A stretch of 64,000 bases of DNA from Burkholderiales bacterium (GCA_019509985.1 JAEKLF010000041.1:1-64000); one strand, 5' to 3'. Counted from the stretch's first letter, positions 21,927 through 31,198 are shown. Program-made: numbers and translations. The notes: generated by a model not told the origin, from the letters alone.

Positions 21927-22406
21927 TCAGCTCAGGCCGGCCTTGTCCAGCCCGAACATCTTGTCCTGCGAGCCCGGCACGTTGCGGAAGGCCACGTTCA
22001 TGCGGTTCCATCCGTTGATGGCCGCGACGCGCCAGGTCAGCTCCGATACCTCGGCCTCGCTGAACTGCTCGCGCACCTCGGCATAGACCGCGTCGGAGAT
22101 GCCCTCGGGCGCGATGCGCGTCAGCGCCTCGGTCCAGGCCAGCGCGGCGCGTTCCTTGGGCGTGAACAGCGGCGACTCGCGCCAGATGGCCACGTGATGC
22201 AGGCGCAGTTCGCGCTCGCCGTGGATCTTGGCCTGCTTGACGTGCATGTCCAGGCAGAAGGCGCAGCCGTTGAGCTGCGACGCGCGGATGTCGACCAGCA
22301 GGGACAGCGCCTCGTCCATGCGGAAGGCCATGCTGAAGTCGAGGTACTTCTTGAAGAGATCGCCGGAGAGGCGGGAGTAGTCCAGGCGTGGGTGCTGCGT
22401 GCTCAT
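21927..22406 (-). CDS. AhpD-like carboxymuconolactone decarboxylase family protein
   Basis: Soluble all-helical protein of 159 residues. The redox-type CxxC motif of the alkylhydroperoxidase-like branch is intact: SQLNGCAFCLDMHVKQAK, with a histidine three residues after the second Cys. That suggests peroxidase or thiol-linked activity rather than lactone decarboxylation. An AAGGA Shine-Dalgarno lies about ten bases before the ATG at 22406. The neighbouring ECF41 sigma factor gene is upstream on the same strand; carboxymuconolactone decarboxylase-family genes are classic targets and neighbours of ECF41 sigma factors, so this is probably its regulated partner. Confidence 0.92.
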   Translation of the reverse strand: MSTQHPRLDYSRLSGDLFKKYLDFSMAFRMDEALSLLVDIRASQLNGCAFCLDMHVKQAKIHGERELRLHHVAIWRESPLFTPKERAALAWTEALTRIAPEGISDAVYAEVREQFSEAEVSELTWRVAAINGWNRMNVAFRNVPGSQDKMFGLDKAGLS

Positions 22407-22488
22407 GATGAATGTCCTTGGGGCTGATGTGGACCGGCGGAATCGCTGGCCTCATCCTCAAGACGGGGCAGCCCCGCGCGTTGTGACA

Positions 22489-23427
22489 TCACACCCGCTG
22501 GCGTTGCTCGATGGCGCGCAGCTTGTCCGGGTTGCGCTGGATGTAGAGCGCGCCGACCTGGCCCGGCGCCTGAGCTGGCGCGAGGGCGATGGTCTGCACC
22601 AGGCGCCCGCCGGCCTGGTCGTCGACGATCAGCAGCCCCGGCAGTCCGTTGACCGTCGCCGGCACCAGCCGCCAGTGGGCGCTGGTGGGCAGCTGCGCGA
22701 AGCCGATGAAGGTGCGCGCGATGCGGTCCTTGCCATGCAGCGGACGCGGCACCGCGCTGACTTTGCCGCCGCCGTCCGCCATCAGCACGGCGTCTTCGCT
22801 CAACAACCTGGCCAGACCCGTCACGTCGTGGCTGCGCACGGCGTCCATGAAAGCAGCGACAAGACGCTCGCCCTCCTCCTTGGCCACCTCGCGGCGGGCG
22901 TAGTCGGCCTTGACGTTCTTGCGCGCGCGGCTGATGAGCTGCCGGCAGGTGGCCTCGCTGCGGTCGAGGTGGCGGGCGATCTCGTCGTAGTCCAGGTCGA
23001 ACACGTCATGCAGCAGGAAGGCCGCGCGCTCCAGTGGCGACAGGCGCTCCAGCGCCAGCATGAAGGCGATGGACACGTCCTGAGCGAACTCGGCCTGCTT
23101 CTCGGGGCCGGGTGCCCAGCCGAACAGCGCCTCGTCTTCCAGCATGGGCTCGGGCAGCCAGACGCCGACGTAGTGCTCACGCTGCACCGCTGCCGAGCGC
23201 AGCTTGTCCAGGCATAGATTGGTCACCAGCCGCGACAGGAAGGCCCCCTCGTGCTGGACGGTGGCCTCGTCCACCTCGGCCCAGCGCAGCCAGGCCTCCT
23301 GCACGATGTCCTCGGCTTCGGCGCGCGAGCCGAGCATGCGGTAGGCCAGCGCGCGCAGGCGGCGGGCATGGTCGCGGTCGAAGCTGCGCGCTCGCACTGC
23401 GGGAGAGGCGTCGGTGTCGTCGGTCAT
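22489..23427 (-). CDS. ECF41-type RNA polymerase sigma factor (SigJ-like)
   Basis: Sigma-70 family protein of 312 residues. Region 2 is near the start (LAYRMLGSRAEAEDIVQEAWLRW), region 4 follows (LSPLERAAFLLHDVFDLDYDEIARHL), and a SnoaL-like C-terminal extension of about 100 residues completes it. The marker motifs of ECF41 are all visible: WLPEP in the linker, DGGGK in the extension and NPDKL near the C-terminus. In this group the extension itself controls sigma activity in place of a separate anti-sigma factor. It lies just upstream of the AhpD-like gene, the expected target. The start is the ATG at 23427; a longer in-frame start is possible but adds atypical sequence. Confidence 0.93.
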   Translation of the reverse strand: MTDDTDASPAVRARSFDRDHARRLRALAYRMLGSRAEAEDIVQEAWLRWAEVDEATVQHEGAFLSRLVTNLCLDKLRSAAVQREHYVGVWLPEPMLEDEALFGWAPGPEKQAEFAQDVSIAFMLALERLSPLERAAFLLHDVFDLDYDEIARHLDRSEATCRQLISRARKNVKADYARREVAKEEGERLVAAFMDAVRSHDVTGLARLLSEDAVLMADGGGKVSAVPRPLHGKDRIARTFIGFAQLPTSAHWRLVPATVNGLPGLLIVDDQAGGRLVQTIALAPAQAPGQVGALYIQRNPDKLRAIEQRQRV

Positions 23428-23528
23428 GGGGCGGGTTCCGGGTTTGCTGGTGACGAGCACCAGACGAAACAGGCCCACAGTTTGTGACATGCGCCGCGGT
23501 CGTGCGGGAAGGCACCCCCGCGACACCG

Positions 23529-24221
23529 TCAGTCCTTGAGCCCGCGCATCCAGACCTTGTTGGCCGCCTCGAACATCGCCCGACCTTCGAACACCGCCGG
23601 CACGCTGGCGAGCGCCAGCCAGTCCAGCGTGTCGTGATGGCTGCCCGGGATCAGATCCACCGAGCGCTCGGCGACCAGCCAGGCGTGCAGCTTGGCGTAC
23701 AGCTCGGGATGCTGCTCGCGCGTCCAGGCCAGGCCGACGAGGTCGCCATAGCCTTCCTCGCGGCGCGTCGAGCGCATCTCGAGCCAGGCCCGCTGCAGAT
23801 CGGGCGTCAGCGCGGCCGGCACCTTGGCCGCAACGAAGCCGGCCGGCACGCTGGTCCAGGCGCCGTCGAGGTAGCGGCGGCAATGGCCCAGCTCATGCGC
23901 GGCCATCAGCTCCAGCGTCGCGTTGAGCACAGCAGGCTCGATCGCGTCGAACTGGCGCTGGCCTTCCGGGTTGCCTCGCATCGACAGCACCAGCTTGCAA
24001 CGGCCATCGACGAAGCCGAGCGCCATCGGCGCGTTGCCCGGTGCGTCCTGCGGCTGCACGACGAGGTCCAGCGGCAGCGACAGCACATCGCGCGCATGGA
24101 CGACGACGGGCCAGATGCCCTGCAGCCAACGCGTTTCGAGCGGGGTCAGGTCGGCGGCTTGAGCGGTCTGCGTCAGCGCGCCGGACAGCAGGGCAACAAG
24201 GGTGAACAGGTAACGCAGCAC
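23529..24221 (-). CDS. Secreted putative HExxH metallopeptidase, unknown family
   Basis: A 230-residue protein with a clear signal peptide (MLRYLFTLVALLSGALTQTAQAAD). The start is a GTG at 24221 with AGGAG eight bases upstream. Near residue 110 it has MAAHELGHCRRYLDG, an HExxH zinc-protease signature with a Cys directly after it. Downstream (RSTRREEGYGDLVGLAW) there is a Glu/Asp-rich stretch that could supply a third ligand. Cysteines are few. I do not recognise the family. It lies 101 bases upstream-side of the ECF41 gene, same strand, with no evident operon. Confidence 0.7.
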   Translation of the reverse strand: MLRYLFTLVALLSGALTQTAQAADLTPLETRWLQGIWPVVVHARDVLSLPLDLVVQPQDAPGNAPMALGFVDGRCKLVLSMRGNPEGQRQFDAIEPAVLNATLELMAAHELGHCRRYLDGAWTSVPAGFVAAKVPAALTPDLQRAWLEMRSTRREEGYGDLVGLAWTREQHPELYAKLHAWLVAERSVDLIPGSHHDTLDWLALASVPAVFEGRAMFEAANKVWMRGLKD

Positions 24222-24482
24222 GGCAAACTCTCCTGTTCACAGCATCGGCCTGAAACAGGCGATTCCTGACGGCACACCGGCGGCCTTGTGTGAACTATGC
24301 AGATCAAACCGGCTCGGAATCGCGGGCCGGCGCGAGCAGGCGGGACCGTCCGGCTCCGCAAGCGGGCCGAGTTCACGCCAGTCAAGCCGGAACAGGACCG
24401 GCATACCCGGCCAGATGCGCGGTTATCCCGTGAGCAAGCCCTGCAAGATGGCCGCAACGCATTGGCTCGACAGGGGTGCCCG

Positions 24483-25076
24483 GTGGTTTCTATCGTCAAC
24501 ACGTCGCTGCTCAGCTATCTGACCGCCCAGGGGTCCGACGGCTCGACGACCAGCGGCCAGGCCACCAGTGCCCAGCAGCCCGGCAATGCCGGCGCCGTCT
24601 CCGTGTCCCCGGCGGCGCTGCAGCGCGCCGCCGCAGCCACCAAGACCGCCGCTGCCGGCCGCACGCTCGAGGCTTCCCAGAAATCGCTGGCCAACGACCT
24701 GCGTGCAGCCATGGGCAAGGCGGGCGTCAAGCTGAGCGGCAGCGTCGAGTTCTCCATCAAGAGCGACGGTAGCGTGGACATCAAGGCCTCCGACGCGGAC
24801 AAGGCCGCCACGCAGGCCTTCCTGCGCGCGGACACCAGCCAGCCCGGTTTCGCCAGCCGCATTGCGACCCAGGCGCGCGACGCGCTCAAGCTCTCGTCGA
24901 CCATCCAGCAAAGCGCCGCCATCTCGCAGGCAGCCAGGCTCGCCAAGACCTCGAGCGGCGTGATCTCGCTGTACACCTCGCTGATGCAGCAGGCGGGCAC
25001 GGCAGGTGTCGCCTTCACGGTCTCGGCCAGCTCGAGTTCGCTGACCTACCCCGGCTCGCTCACGGCCAAGGCCTGA
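24483..25076 (+). CDS. Hypothetical Ala/Ser-rich protein
   Basis: A 197-residue protein of unknown function. The GTG at 24483 is chosen because AGGGG lies seven bases upstream; longer in-frame starts as far as 24297 add Arg-rich, unlikely sequence. It begins MVSIVNTSLLSYL, then is low-complexity, rich in Ala, Ser, Thr and Gln, with coiled-coil-like helices (SPAALQRAAAATKTAAAG). There is no Sec signal peptide, no cysteine and no transmembrane helix. The composition is reminiscent of flagellar or structural proteins but no family is evident. It precedes the FtsH-like gene by 192 bases. Confidence 0.6.
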   Translation: MVSIVNTSLLSYLTAQGSDGSTTSGQATSAQQPGNAGAVSVSPAALQRAAAATKTAAAGRTLEASQKSLANDLRAAMGKAGVKLSGSVEFSIKSDGSVDIKASDADKAATQAFLRADTSQPGFASRIATQARDALKLSSTIQQSAAISQAARLAKTSSGVISLYTSLMQQAGTAGVAFTVSASSSSLTYPGSLTAKA

Positions 25077-25268
25077 GCCGCGCGGCGGTCACGACGCCTG
25101 CCAACTGGGCAATATTTCTCGCCCCGGCTTCTTGTTACCGGCCTGGCCCGCGGTATGGCTCGCAAGCCTCGATAACGCACGCATGGCGCGACGCCCGGGC
25201 CGCTAGTCTTGACGCAGTCGGGCGCAGGCCCTGACGCCTCAACCCCACGGACTACCGCCGCCGACATC

Positions 25269-27155
25269 ATGGACAGTGCCAGCAAGACGCCCACGCCCGG
25301 GTTCCGCCAGAAGCTCATCATCGCCGCCGTCGCCATCGCCGCCGTGGCGGGCTACATCGGCCTGTCGACGCTGCGAGAGCGCGCGGCCGACGAGATGCAG
25401 GCGCGCAAGAACACCACGGCCCTGACCTTCGAGCGCTCGCCCGAGCAGTGGCTGGCCCACCCGCGCGAGGCCTCTGAATTCGAACGCGCCCTGCAGGCCG
25501 GCGAAGTCGCGGCGGTCGGCGTCAACGGCTACCTCGTGCTCTACACCGATCGCAGCGGCCACCAGTTCAGCACGCGCCTCATCGACTGCGGCTTCAACTG
25601 CAAGAACGAGATCGGCTCGCGCCTGGGCGAGCTGAGCCTGGCCCAGGGCTTTGCGCTGACCGACGTCGACGTGGACCCGCGCACCAGCAGCCAGCGCCTC
25701 AACCAGTCGCTGGACAAGGCCGCGGGCATGCTGGCGCCGCTGGTGTCCATGCTGCTCGTTGTCGGCCTGCTGATGTACTTCCACATGCGCGGCACGCTGG
25801 GCGGGCGCACCCGCCTGGCCGAGAAGCCCAAGACCCGTTTCAACGACGTCATCGGCGCCGACGAGGCCAAGAAGGCCCTGCGCCGCGTGGCCGCCTTCAT
25901 GAAGGACCCGAAGCAATACGCCGAAGTAGGCGCCAAGGCGCCGCGCGGCGTGCTGCTCGACGGCCCGCCGGGCACCGGCAAGACCCTGCTGGCCAAGGCG
26001 CTGGCCGGCGAATGCGGCGCCAGCTTCATCAGCGTGGACGGCTCCTACTTCAGCTCCATGTTCTACGGCGCCGGCATCAGCAAGGTGAAGGAGCTGTTCA
26101 AGAAGGCCCGCGAGTCGGCGCCCTGCATCATCTTCATCGACGAGATCGATGGCATCGGCCGGCGCAGCAACGGCAAGGAAGCGGCCGGCGGCGGCGAGCA
26201 GGAGCAGAACCGCATCATCAACCGGCTGCTGGTCGAGATGGACGGCTTCTCGTCACTGGAGAACGTCGTCGTCATCGGAGCCACCAACCATGTCGACAAC
26301 GTCGACGAGGCCATGCGCCGCCCGGGTCGCTTCGACCTGGTGGTGCGCACCTCCCTGCCCACGGTGCCCGAGCGCGAGCAGCTGTTCGGGCTCTACCTGA
26401 ACAAGGTCAAGGCCGCGACCGGCATGGACACCGCGTCCATCGCCCGCACGGCGGCCGGCATGTCGCCGGCGGACATCGCCAACTGCGTGAACCGCGCCGC
26501 CGCCTACGCGGCCGAGGCCGGCGAGACCCAGGTCAGCCAGGAGCGCGTCTACCAGTCGCTGGAGACCCACCAGCTCGGCGGCGAGGTCACCAACACCAAG
26601 GACATCATCACGCCCGAGACGCTGCGCCGCGTTGCCTTCCACGAGTCGGGCCATGCGCTGGTGGCGCACCTGCTGGACGCCGGCAGCGTCGAACGCGTCA
26701 GCATCGAGCCGCGCGGCCCGGCGCTGGGCGTGACCTATGTGACCCGCGCCAACGAGGAGCCGCTGTACGGCGAGCGCGAGCTGCGTTCGCGCCTGGCCAT
26801 GATGCTGGCTGGCCGCGAGGCCGAGCTGATCGCCTTCGGCAATGCCTCGTCCGGCGCGGCCGACGACCTCAAGCGCGCCTCGGAGCTGGCCACCAACATG
26901 GTCGGCTCCATGGGATTCGGCAAGACCTTCGGCCTGCTCAGCATGGCCGGCGTGCCGCGCGAGCTGATCGGGCCCGACGTGCAGAAGTCCCTGCTCGACG
27001 AAGCCCGCCAGCTGCTGGAGAGCGCCCAGGCCGAATGCCGGCGCGTGCTGGAGGACAAGCAGGACCGCCTGCATTCCCTTGCCGAGATGCTGCTTGGTGC
27101 GGAAACCGTCAGCGGCGCGCCGCTGAAGCGGGTGCTGTCCGGCGAACCGGCCTGA
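25269..27155 (+). CDS. FtsH-like membrane-bound AAA+ zinc metalloprotease paralogue
   Basis: Inner-membrane ATP-dependent protease of 628 residues. Order: a transmembrane segment near residues 12-32, a periplasmic region, a second segment near 155-175, the AAA+ module with Walker A GPPGTGKT at 232-239, Walker B (IIFIDEID), the SRH (RRPGRFDLV), then the M41 peptidase with HESGH at 458-462 and a downstream Asp (SSGAADDLKRASEL). The pore-loop reads MFYGAG, unlike MFVGVG in canonical FtsH. Tight FtsH neighbours (rlmE, folP) are absent, so this is probably a second, specialised copy. The periplasmic part holds two Cys (LIDCGFNCKNEIG), also unusual. ATG at 25269 was preferred to an upstream start at 25209. 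Confidence 0.9.
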   Translation: MDSASKTPTPGFRQKLIIAAVAIAAVAGYIGLSTLRERAADEMQARKNTTALTFERSPEQWLAHPREASEFERALQAGEVAAVGVNGYLVLYTDRSGHQFSTRLIDCGFNCKNEIGSRLGELSLAQGFALTDVDVDPRTSSQRLNQSLDKAAGMLAPLVSMLLVVGLLMYFHMRGTLGGRTRLAEKPKTRFNDVIGADEAKKALRRVAAFMKDPKQYAEVGAKAPRGVLLDGPPGTGKTLLAKALAGECGASFISVDGSYFSSMFYGAGISKVKELFKKARESAPCIIFIDEIDGIGRRSNGKEAAGGGEQEQNRIINRLLVEMDGFSSLENVVVIGATNHVDNVDEAMRRPGRFDLVVRTSLPTVPEREQLFGLYLNKVKAATGMDTASIARTAAGMSPADIANCVNRAAAYAAEAGETQVSQERVYQSLETHQLGGEVTNTKDIITPETLRRVAFHESGHALVAHLLDAGSVERVSIEPRGPALGVTYVTRANEEPLYGERELRSRLAMMLAGREAELIAFGNASSGAADDLKRASELATNMVGSMGFGKTFGLLSMAGVPRELIGPDVQKSLLDEARQLLESAQAECRRVLEDKQDRLHSLAEMLLGAETVSGAPLKRVLSGEPA

Positions 27156-27161
27156 GCGTCC

Positions 27162-27716
27162 TCAGGGGCAGCGCACGAAGACGCCCTGCACGGTGCACGT
27201 GCCGCGCGGCCCGATGACGTTCGGACCGACACGGATCAGCGTGGAACCGTCACTGCCCAGGCAAGTCGCCGCATTGCAGTTGCTCAGCGTGATCGGCGCA
27301 TCGAAGCGCGGCATCGGCACGTTGATGGGCGGCAGGGCCGGCGAGCGGGCACGGGGAACCGCGGCCACGGACTGAGGCGGCGCGGGGGCCACCCAGGTGT
27401 GCTGAGACGGTGACGGCGACGTGGTCATCCCGCCCAGGCAGGCCTTGGCCACGCGCAGGCGCAAGGGCTGCAGGCGCGCGGTGACCGCGCGCTCACGGTC
27501 CTGATCGGCCGCCGCCGCTGACGAGGCGGCAGCCGAGTCCGCCAGTGCATCTTCCGCTTGGTCCAATGCCTGCAGCGCCGTGCGGCAGGCGGGCGACCGG
27601 GGCAGTTCCTCGGCCAGTGCCGCCACCATGCCGGCCATGCAGGCCAACAGCACCAGTGCGCCCCTGCACAGGCCGAAAACCCGGCTGTGAGGCGATGGGG
27701 TCGAACGCGTGTTCAT
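27162..27716 (-). CDS. Hypothetical secreted protein
   Basis: A 184-residue protein that I do not recognise. An N-terminal hydrophobic segment (GALVLLACMAGMVAALAEELP) suggests export. Next comes an Ala/Asp-rich helical part (ALDQAEDALADSAAASS), a Pro-rich linker and a short C-terminal domain with four cysteines (LSNCNAATCLGSDGST ... GTCTVQGVFVRCP). The stop codon lies seven bases from the stop of the convergent FtsH-like gene. The ATG at 27716 is the first with a plausible signal segment. Confidence 0.6.
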   Translation of the reverse strand: MNTRSTPSPHSRVFGLCRGALVLLACMAGMVAALAEELPRSPACRTALQALDQAEDALADSAAASSAAAADQDRERAVTARLQPLRLRVAKACLGGMTTSPSPSQHTWVAPAPPQSVAAVPRARSPALPPINVPMPRFDAPITLSNCNAATCLGSDGSTLIRVGPNVIGPRGTCTVQGVFVRCP

Positions 27717-27772
27717 GGTCCAGATATCTTGCGCCAACTTCCCCTGCCGCGCTGTAGGCCTTGGCCTATCGC

Positions 27773-29350
27773 TCAGGTCCGACGCAGCCGGGGCAGCACC
27801 ACCAGCGCCGCGAATCCGAGTGCGCCGGCCAGCGCGTAGCCGAGCGCGCCGCCCGGCTGCGCGTCGCCGCTCAGTCCCAGCAGGTCAAGTCCGGCCAGGC
27901 CCGTCTTCTGCAGCCCAAGGTAGAGCGCAAACAGGAACAAGGCCAGGAAGCTGCGCGAACCCTGGGTCAGCCGCCCCAGCAGCGCGGCGGCCGCGCTGAA
28001 GAAGAGCAGGCCAGCCGTGCCGGCGAGTGCACGCGCCGGCTCGTCGGCCCACCAGCGCCCCAGGCCCGGCAGACTGAGCAGCAGGCCCAGGCCAAAGGCG
28101 GCCAGACCCTGGCGCCAGCTGCGCTCCCAGGCGCCGCCCGGCACCGCGCAGGCCAGGGCCAGTGTGCCGCTCTGCAGGTCGCGTGAACTGACGTCGGCCA
28201 CCGCCACGCCCCAGCCACCGAGCAGCACGGCCAGCAGTGCAGGCAGTTGCTCCACCGGCACGACGGCGGACGCGACCGCGCAGACCAGCATCACCAGCGC
28301 GAGCAGCGGCTGGCTGAGCAGCACCAGGCTCACGTCCGCCAGCCAGCGCCCGGGCAGACCTGGGAGCCAGGCCGCCGCACGCATCAGCATGCGCAACACG
28401 CCGAGCAGCGGCCACATCAGCGGATGCAGCAGCCATTGCAGCGCCGCCACCAGGCGCCAGCGGGCATTGCGGCTGCGCAGCTTCACGAGATCCGGCGCAT
28501 AGCGGTGAAAGCGCAGCACCGCGGGCACCAGAGGCAGCAGCGCCAGCATCATCGACCCCATGCGCAGCGCCACCAGCTCGTGGCTCCACAGGCCTTCGGG
28601 CATGTGCAGCAGGGGCAGCGCGGCATCGAACGGCCCGCCGCCGACGCTGATGCTGCTGACATCCAGCAAGCGGCTCAGCGCCACCAGCATGGGCGACGCG
28701 CCGACGATATCGAACACCTGCCAGCCGCTCAGGCGCACGGTGCCCTGCTCCAGCATGACTGGCATGAAGGCGAACTGCGCCACCCAGAACAGCCAGTACA
28801 GCGCATCGCCGCGCTTGCCCATCAGCGGCGCCCAGGCATCGGCCAGCACGGCCAGGCTGGCGCACAGCATCAGGCCCGGCGCCAGGCCGAGCACCAGCAT
28901 CTGCAGATAGGGCAGCGGCTGCAGCGGCCCTTCGCCGCGCACGAGTTGCAGCACCCAGATCGTCAGCATCAGCACCGTGCCCAGCGACATCAGGAAGCAG
29001 AAGGCGCCCAGCCAGCGCGCGCCGAGCAGCTGCGCGTTGCTCACCGGCGTGGCGGCCAGTACGGCGGCGGTGCCGCAGCGCAGGTCCTCCTGGCTGCGAC
29101 CGCGGGCGAGATAGAAGCCCGCCAGGCCGAAAAGCATGGACGCGATCAGGCCGGTGGCGAAGGCCAGCGCCTGGCTGTCGTAGACGAAGCGCTGCTTGTG
29201 CGTGACCATCATGGCCATGCCGGTCTTCGGGTCCAGCACCATCAGCCAGCTCACGGCCACCACGGCCAGCAGGATGACGAGGCTGCTGATGCGCCGGCTG
29301 CGCAGCCGCCACTCGTTGAGCACCAGGGCCCGGTAAACGACGGCGCTCAC
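27773..29350 (-). CDS. ABC transporter permease, large membrane subunit
   Basis: Polytopic inner-membrane protein of 525 residues with about twelve hydrophobic segments. It begins with the GTG at 29350, which overlaps the stop of the ATPase gene by four bases (GTGA), so the two are coupled. N-terminal RALVLNEWRLRSRR is typical of ABC-2 type export permeases (multidrug, lipid or antibiotic exporters); the repeated half-permease pattern suggests both halves are fused. Substrate not predictable. Confidence 0.8.
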   Translation of the reverse strand: MSAVVYRALVLNEWRLRSRRISSLVILLAVVAVSWLMVLDPKTGMAMMVTHKQRFVYDSQALAFATGLIASMLFGLAGFYLARGRSQEDLRCGTAAVLAATPVSNAQLLGARWLGAFCFLMSLGTVLMLTIWVLQLVRGEGPLQPLPYLQMLVLGLAPGLMLCASLAVLADAWAPLMGKRGDALYWLFWVAQFAFMPVMLEQGTVRLSGWQVFDIVGASPMLVALSRLLDVSSISVGGGPFDAALPLLHMPEGLWSHELVALRMGSMMLALLPLVPAVLRFHRYAPDLVKLRSRNARWRLVAALQWLLHPLMWPLLGVLRMLMRAAAWLPGLPGRWLADVSLVLLSQPLLALVMLVCAVASAVVPVEQLPALLAVLLGGWGVAVADVSSRDLQSGTLALACAVPGGAWERSWRQGLAAFGLGLLLSLPGLGRWWADEPARALAGTAGLLFFSAAAALLGRLTQGSRSFLALFLFALYLGLQKTGLAGLDLLGLSGDAQPGGALGYALAGALGFAALVVLPRLRRT

Positions 29351-30213
29351 GCCGCCACCTGCGCATCGGCATAGCGTTCGGTCATCAAGGCCTCCTCCAG
29401 GCTGGCGTGGGCCGGCTCGGCGCCGGCGCAAGGGGGCGACGGGTGGGCCATGCGCACCTGCACGCGCGCGCCCTGGGGCTGGGCCTGCAGCACCTGCACC
29501 TGGCCGCGCAGCGCCTCGTAGGCCGCGGGCGCGAGCAAGGCCGTCCAGACCTTGCCCGCGGCGCGCGCCAGCACGGCATCCGGCGTCTCGAAGGCCACGA
29601 GGCGCCCCTGGCGCAGGATGGCCAGGTGCGAGGCCATGTTCTCCACGTCCGAGACGATGTGGGTCGACACGATGACGAGGCGCTTGCGCCCGAGGTCGCC
29701 CAGCAGGTGGCGAAAGCGCAGCCGCTCCTCGGGGTCCAGGCCCGCCGTGGGCTCGTCGACGATGAGCACGTCGGGGTCGTTCAGCAACGCCTGCGCGATG
29801 CCCAGGCGCTGCCGCATGCCGCCCGAGAAGCCGGCGGCCGGGCGGTGAGCCTGCTCGTGCAGGTTCACCAGTTCCAGCAGCTCGTGCAGGCGGCGCGCAT
29901 CGCGCACGCCCTTCAGCGCGGCGAAGTACTGCAGGAACTCCAGCGCCGTGAGGTGCGGGTAGACGCCGAAATCCTGCGGCAGATAGCCCAGGCGCTGGCG
30001 CATCAGCTCGGGCCTGGCGACGATGTCCTGGCCTTCGAGCAGGATGCGCCCGCTGCTGGGCCTCGTCAGCGTGGCCAGCATCTGCATCAGCGTGCTCTTG
30101 CCCGCGCCGTTGTGGCCAATGAGGCCGACGACGCCGGGCCTGAGTTCGAGCGAGATCCCGTCCACGGCGTTGAGCTTGCCGAAGGTTTTGACGACGTTCT
30201 GGATCTGCAGCAT
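29347..30213 (-). CDS. ABC transporter ATP-binding protein
   Basis: Exporter-type ABC ATPase of 288 residues. Walker A GHNGAGKS is near residues 33-40, Q-loop LPQDFG, signature FSGGMRQRLGIAQALL, Walker B VLIVDEPTAGLDP, H-loop STHIV. GAGGAG lies seven bases upstream of the ATG at 30213, and the stop overlaps the permease start by four bases. Together with the permease it forms a complete exporter, CcmA/NatA-like in sequence. The C-terminal 60 residues are the variable regulatory part. It is divergent from the solute-binding protein gene, across 136 bases. Confidence 0.93.
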   Translation of the reverse strand: MLQIQNVVKTFGKLNAVDGISLELRPGVVGLIGHNGAGKSTLMQMLATLTRPSSGRILLEGQDIVARPELMRQRLGYLPQDFGVYPHLTALEFLQYFAALKGVRDARRLHELLELVNLHEQAHRPAAGFSGGMRQRLGIAQALLNDPDVLIVDEPTAGLDPEERLRFRHLLGDLGRKRLVIVSTHIVSDVENMASHLAILRQGRLVAFETPDAVLARAAGKVWTALLAPAAYEALRGQVQVLQAQPQGARVQVRMAHPSPPCAGAEPAHASLEEALMTERYADAQVAA

Positions 30214-30349
30214 TGGCCACTCCTCGTATGCGAATGGGCGCAGCCTAGGGACGGCGCACACGGCTTCCAACGGCCGTGCGACGGACCGTCGAGCCCGCGG
30301 CGCAGGCCGGCAAAAGCGCGGCTTGGCCCGGCGGCACATCGCGGCGAAG

Positions 30350-31198
30350 ATGCGCGGCACCGTGCCCTTCTCGCCCATCGCCTGCCTGAGCCGCGCCGCA
30401 CTGCTGCGTGCGATGCTGGCCGCCTGCATTGCCACTCTGCCGTCCTGTGCCGCCATGACGCCACCGCCCGCCGAAGCCATCGCCGACCTCGCGCCCACCG
30501 GGTGGCTGCGCGCCGTCATCAACCTGGGCAACCCCATCCTGGCCCGGCGCGACGCCGCCTCCGGCCAGGCCGCGTGCGTGTCCGTGGATCTGGCGCGCGA
30601 GCTGGCGCGGCGCCTGGGCGTCGACGTGGACCTGCTGGTCGTCGCGTCCGCCGGCGAGTCTGTCGATGCGCTGGCCACGGGCCGCGTGGACGTGGGCTTC
30701 TTTGCCATCGACCCCGCGCGGGCCGCGACCACAGCCTACTCGGCGGCCTACGTGCAGATCGAAGGTGCCTATCTCGTGCGCAACGAGTCGCCGCTGCATG
30801 CCAACGACGAAGTGGACCGGCCCGGCACGCGCGTGGCGGTCGGCGCGCGCAGTGCCTACGACCTCTACCTGGCGCGCGAACTCAAGGCGGCCACCATCGC
30901 CCGCGCGCCGACCTCGCCCGAGGTCGTGGACTTCTTCGTGGCCGAGCGCCTGGACGTGGCGGCGGGCGTGAAGCAGCAGCTGGAGGCCGACGCCAAGCGC
31001 CTGCCTGGCCTGCGCCTGCTGCCCGGGCGCTTCATGGTCATCCAGCAGGCCATGGGCATGGCCAGGGGCAAGGCCGCGGGCGCGCGCTTCCTGGCCGCCT
31101 TCGTCGAAGAGGCCAAGGCCTCCGGCTTCGTGGCGGGCGCGCTGCAGCGACATCACATCAACGGCGCCACGGTCGCGCCGGCCGCGGCAGCGCCTTAG
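30350..31198 (+). CDS. Periplasmic solute-binding protein (SBP_bac_3), orphan
   Basis: A 282-residue extracellular solute-binding protein of family 3 (amino-acid type). A hydrophobic leader ends ATLPSCAAM, which may be a lipobox-like Cys or a signal peptidase I site. The binding fold shows GWLRAVINLGNPILARRDA, the SVDLAREL hinge and VDALATGRVDVGFFAID. The start ATG at 30350 has only a weak Shine-Dalgarno. No polar-amino-acid permease or ATPase is near; the adjacent ABC genes are export-type and divergent. It may serve a distant importer or act as a sensor. Confidence 0.82.
   Translation: MRGTVPFSPIACLSRAALLRAMLAACIATLPSCAAMTPPPAEAIADLAPTGWLRAVINLGNPILARRDAASGQAACVSVDLARELARRLGVDVDLLVVASAGESVDALATGRVDVGFFAIDPARAATTAYSAAYVQIEGAYLVRNESPLHANDEVDRPGTRVAVGARSAYDLYLARELKAATIARAPTSPEVVDFFVAERLDVAAGVKQQLEADAKRLPGLRLLPGRFMVIQQAMGMARGKAAGARFLAAFVEEAKASGFVAGALQRHHINGATVAPAAAAP

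Noticed and set aside
24301-24410. Two TCAA(A/G)CCGG motifs upstream of the Ala/Ser-rich gene as sigma-28 promoters
   Set aside because: The -10 part does not match GCCGATAA, and no flagellar gene is adjacent.
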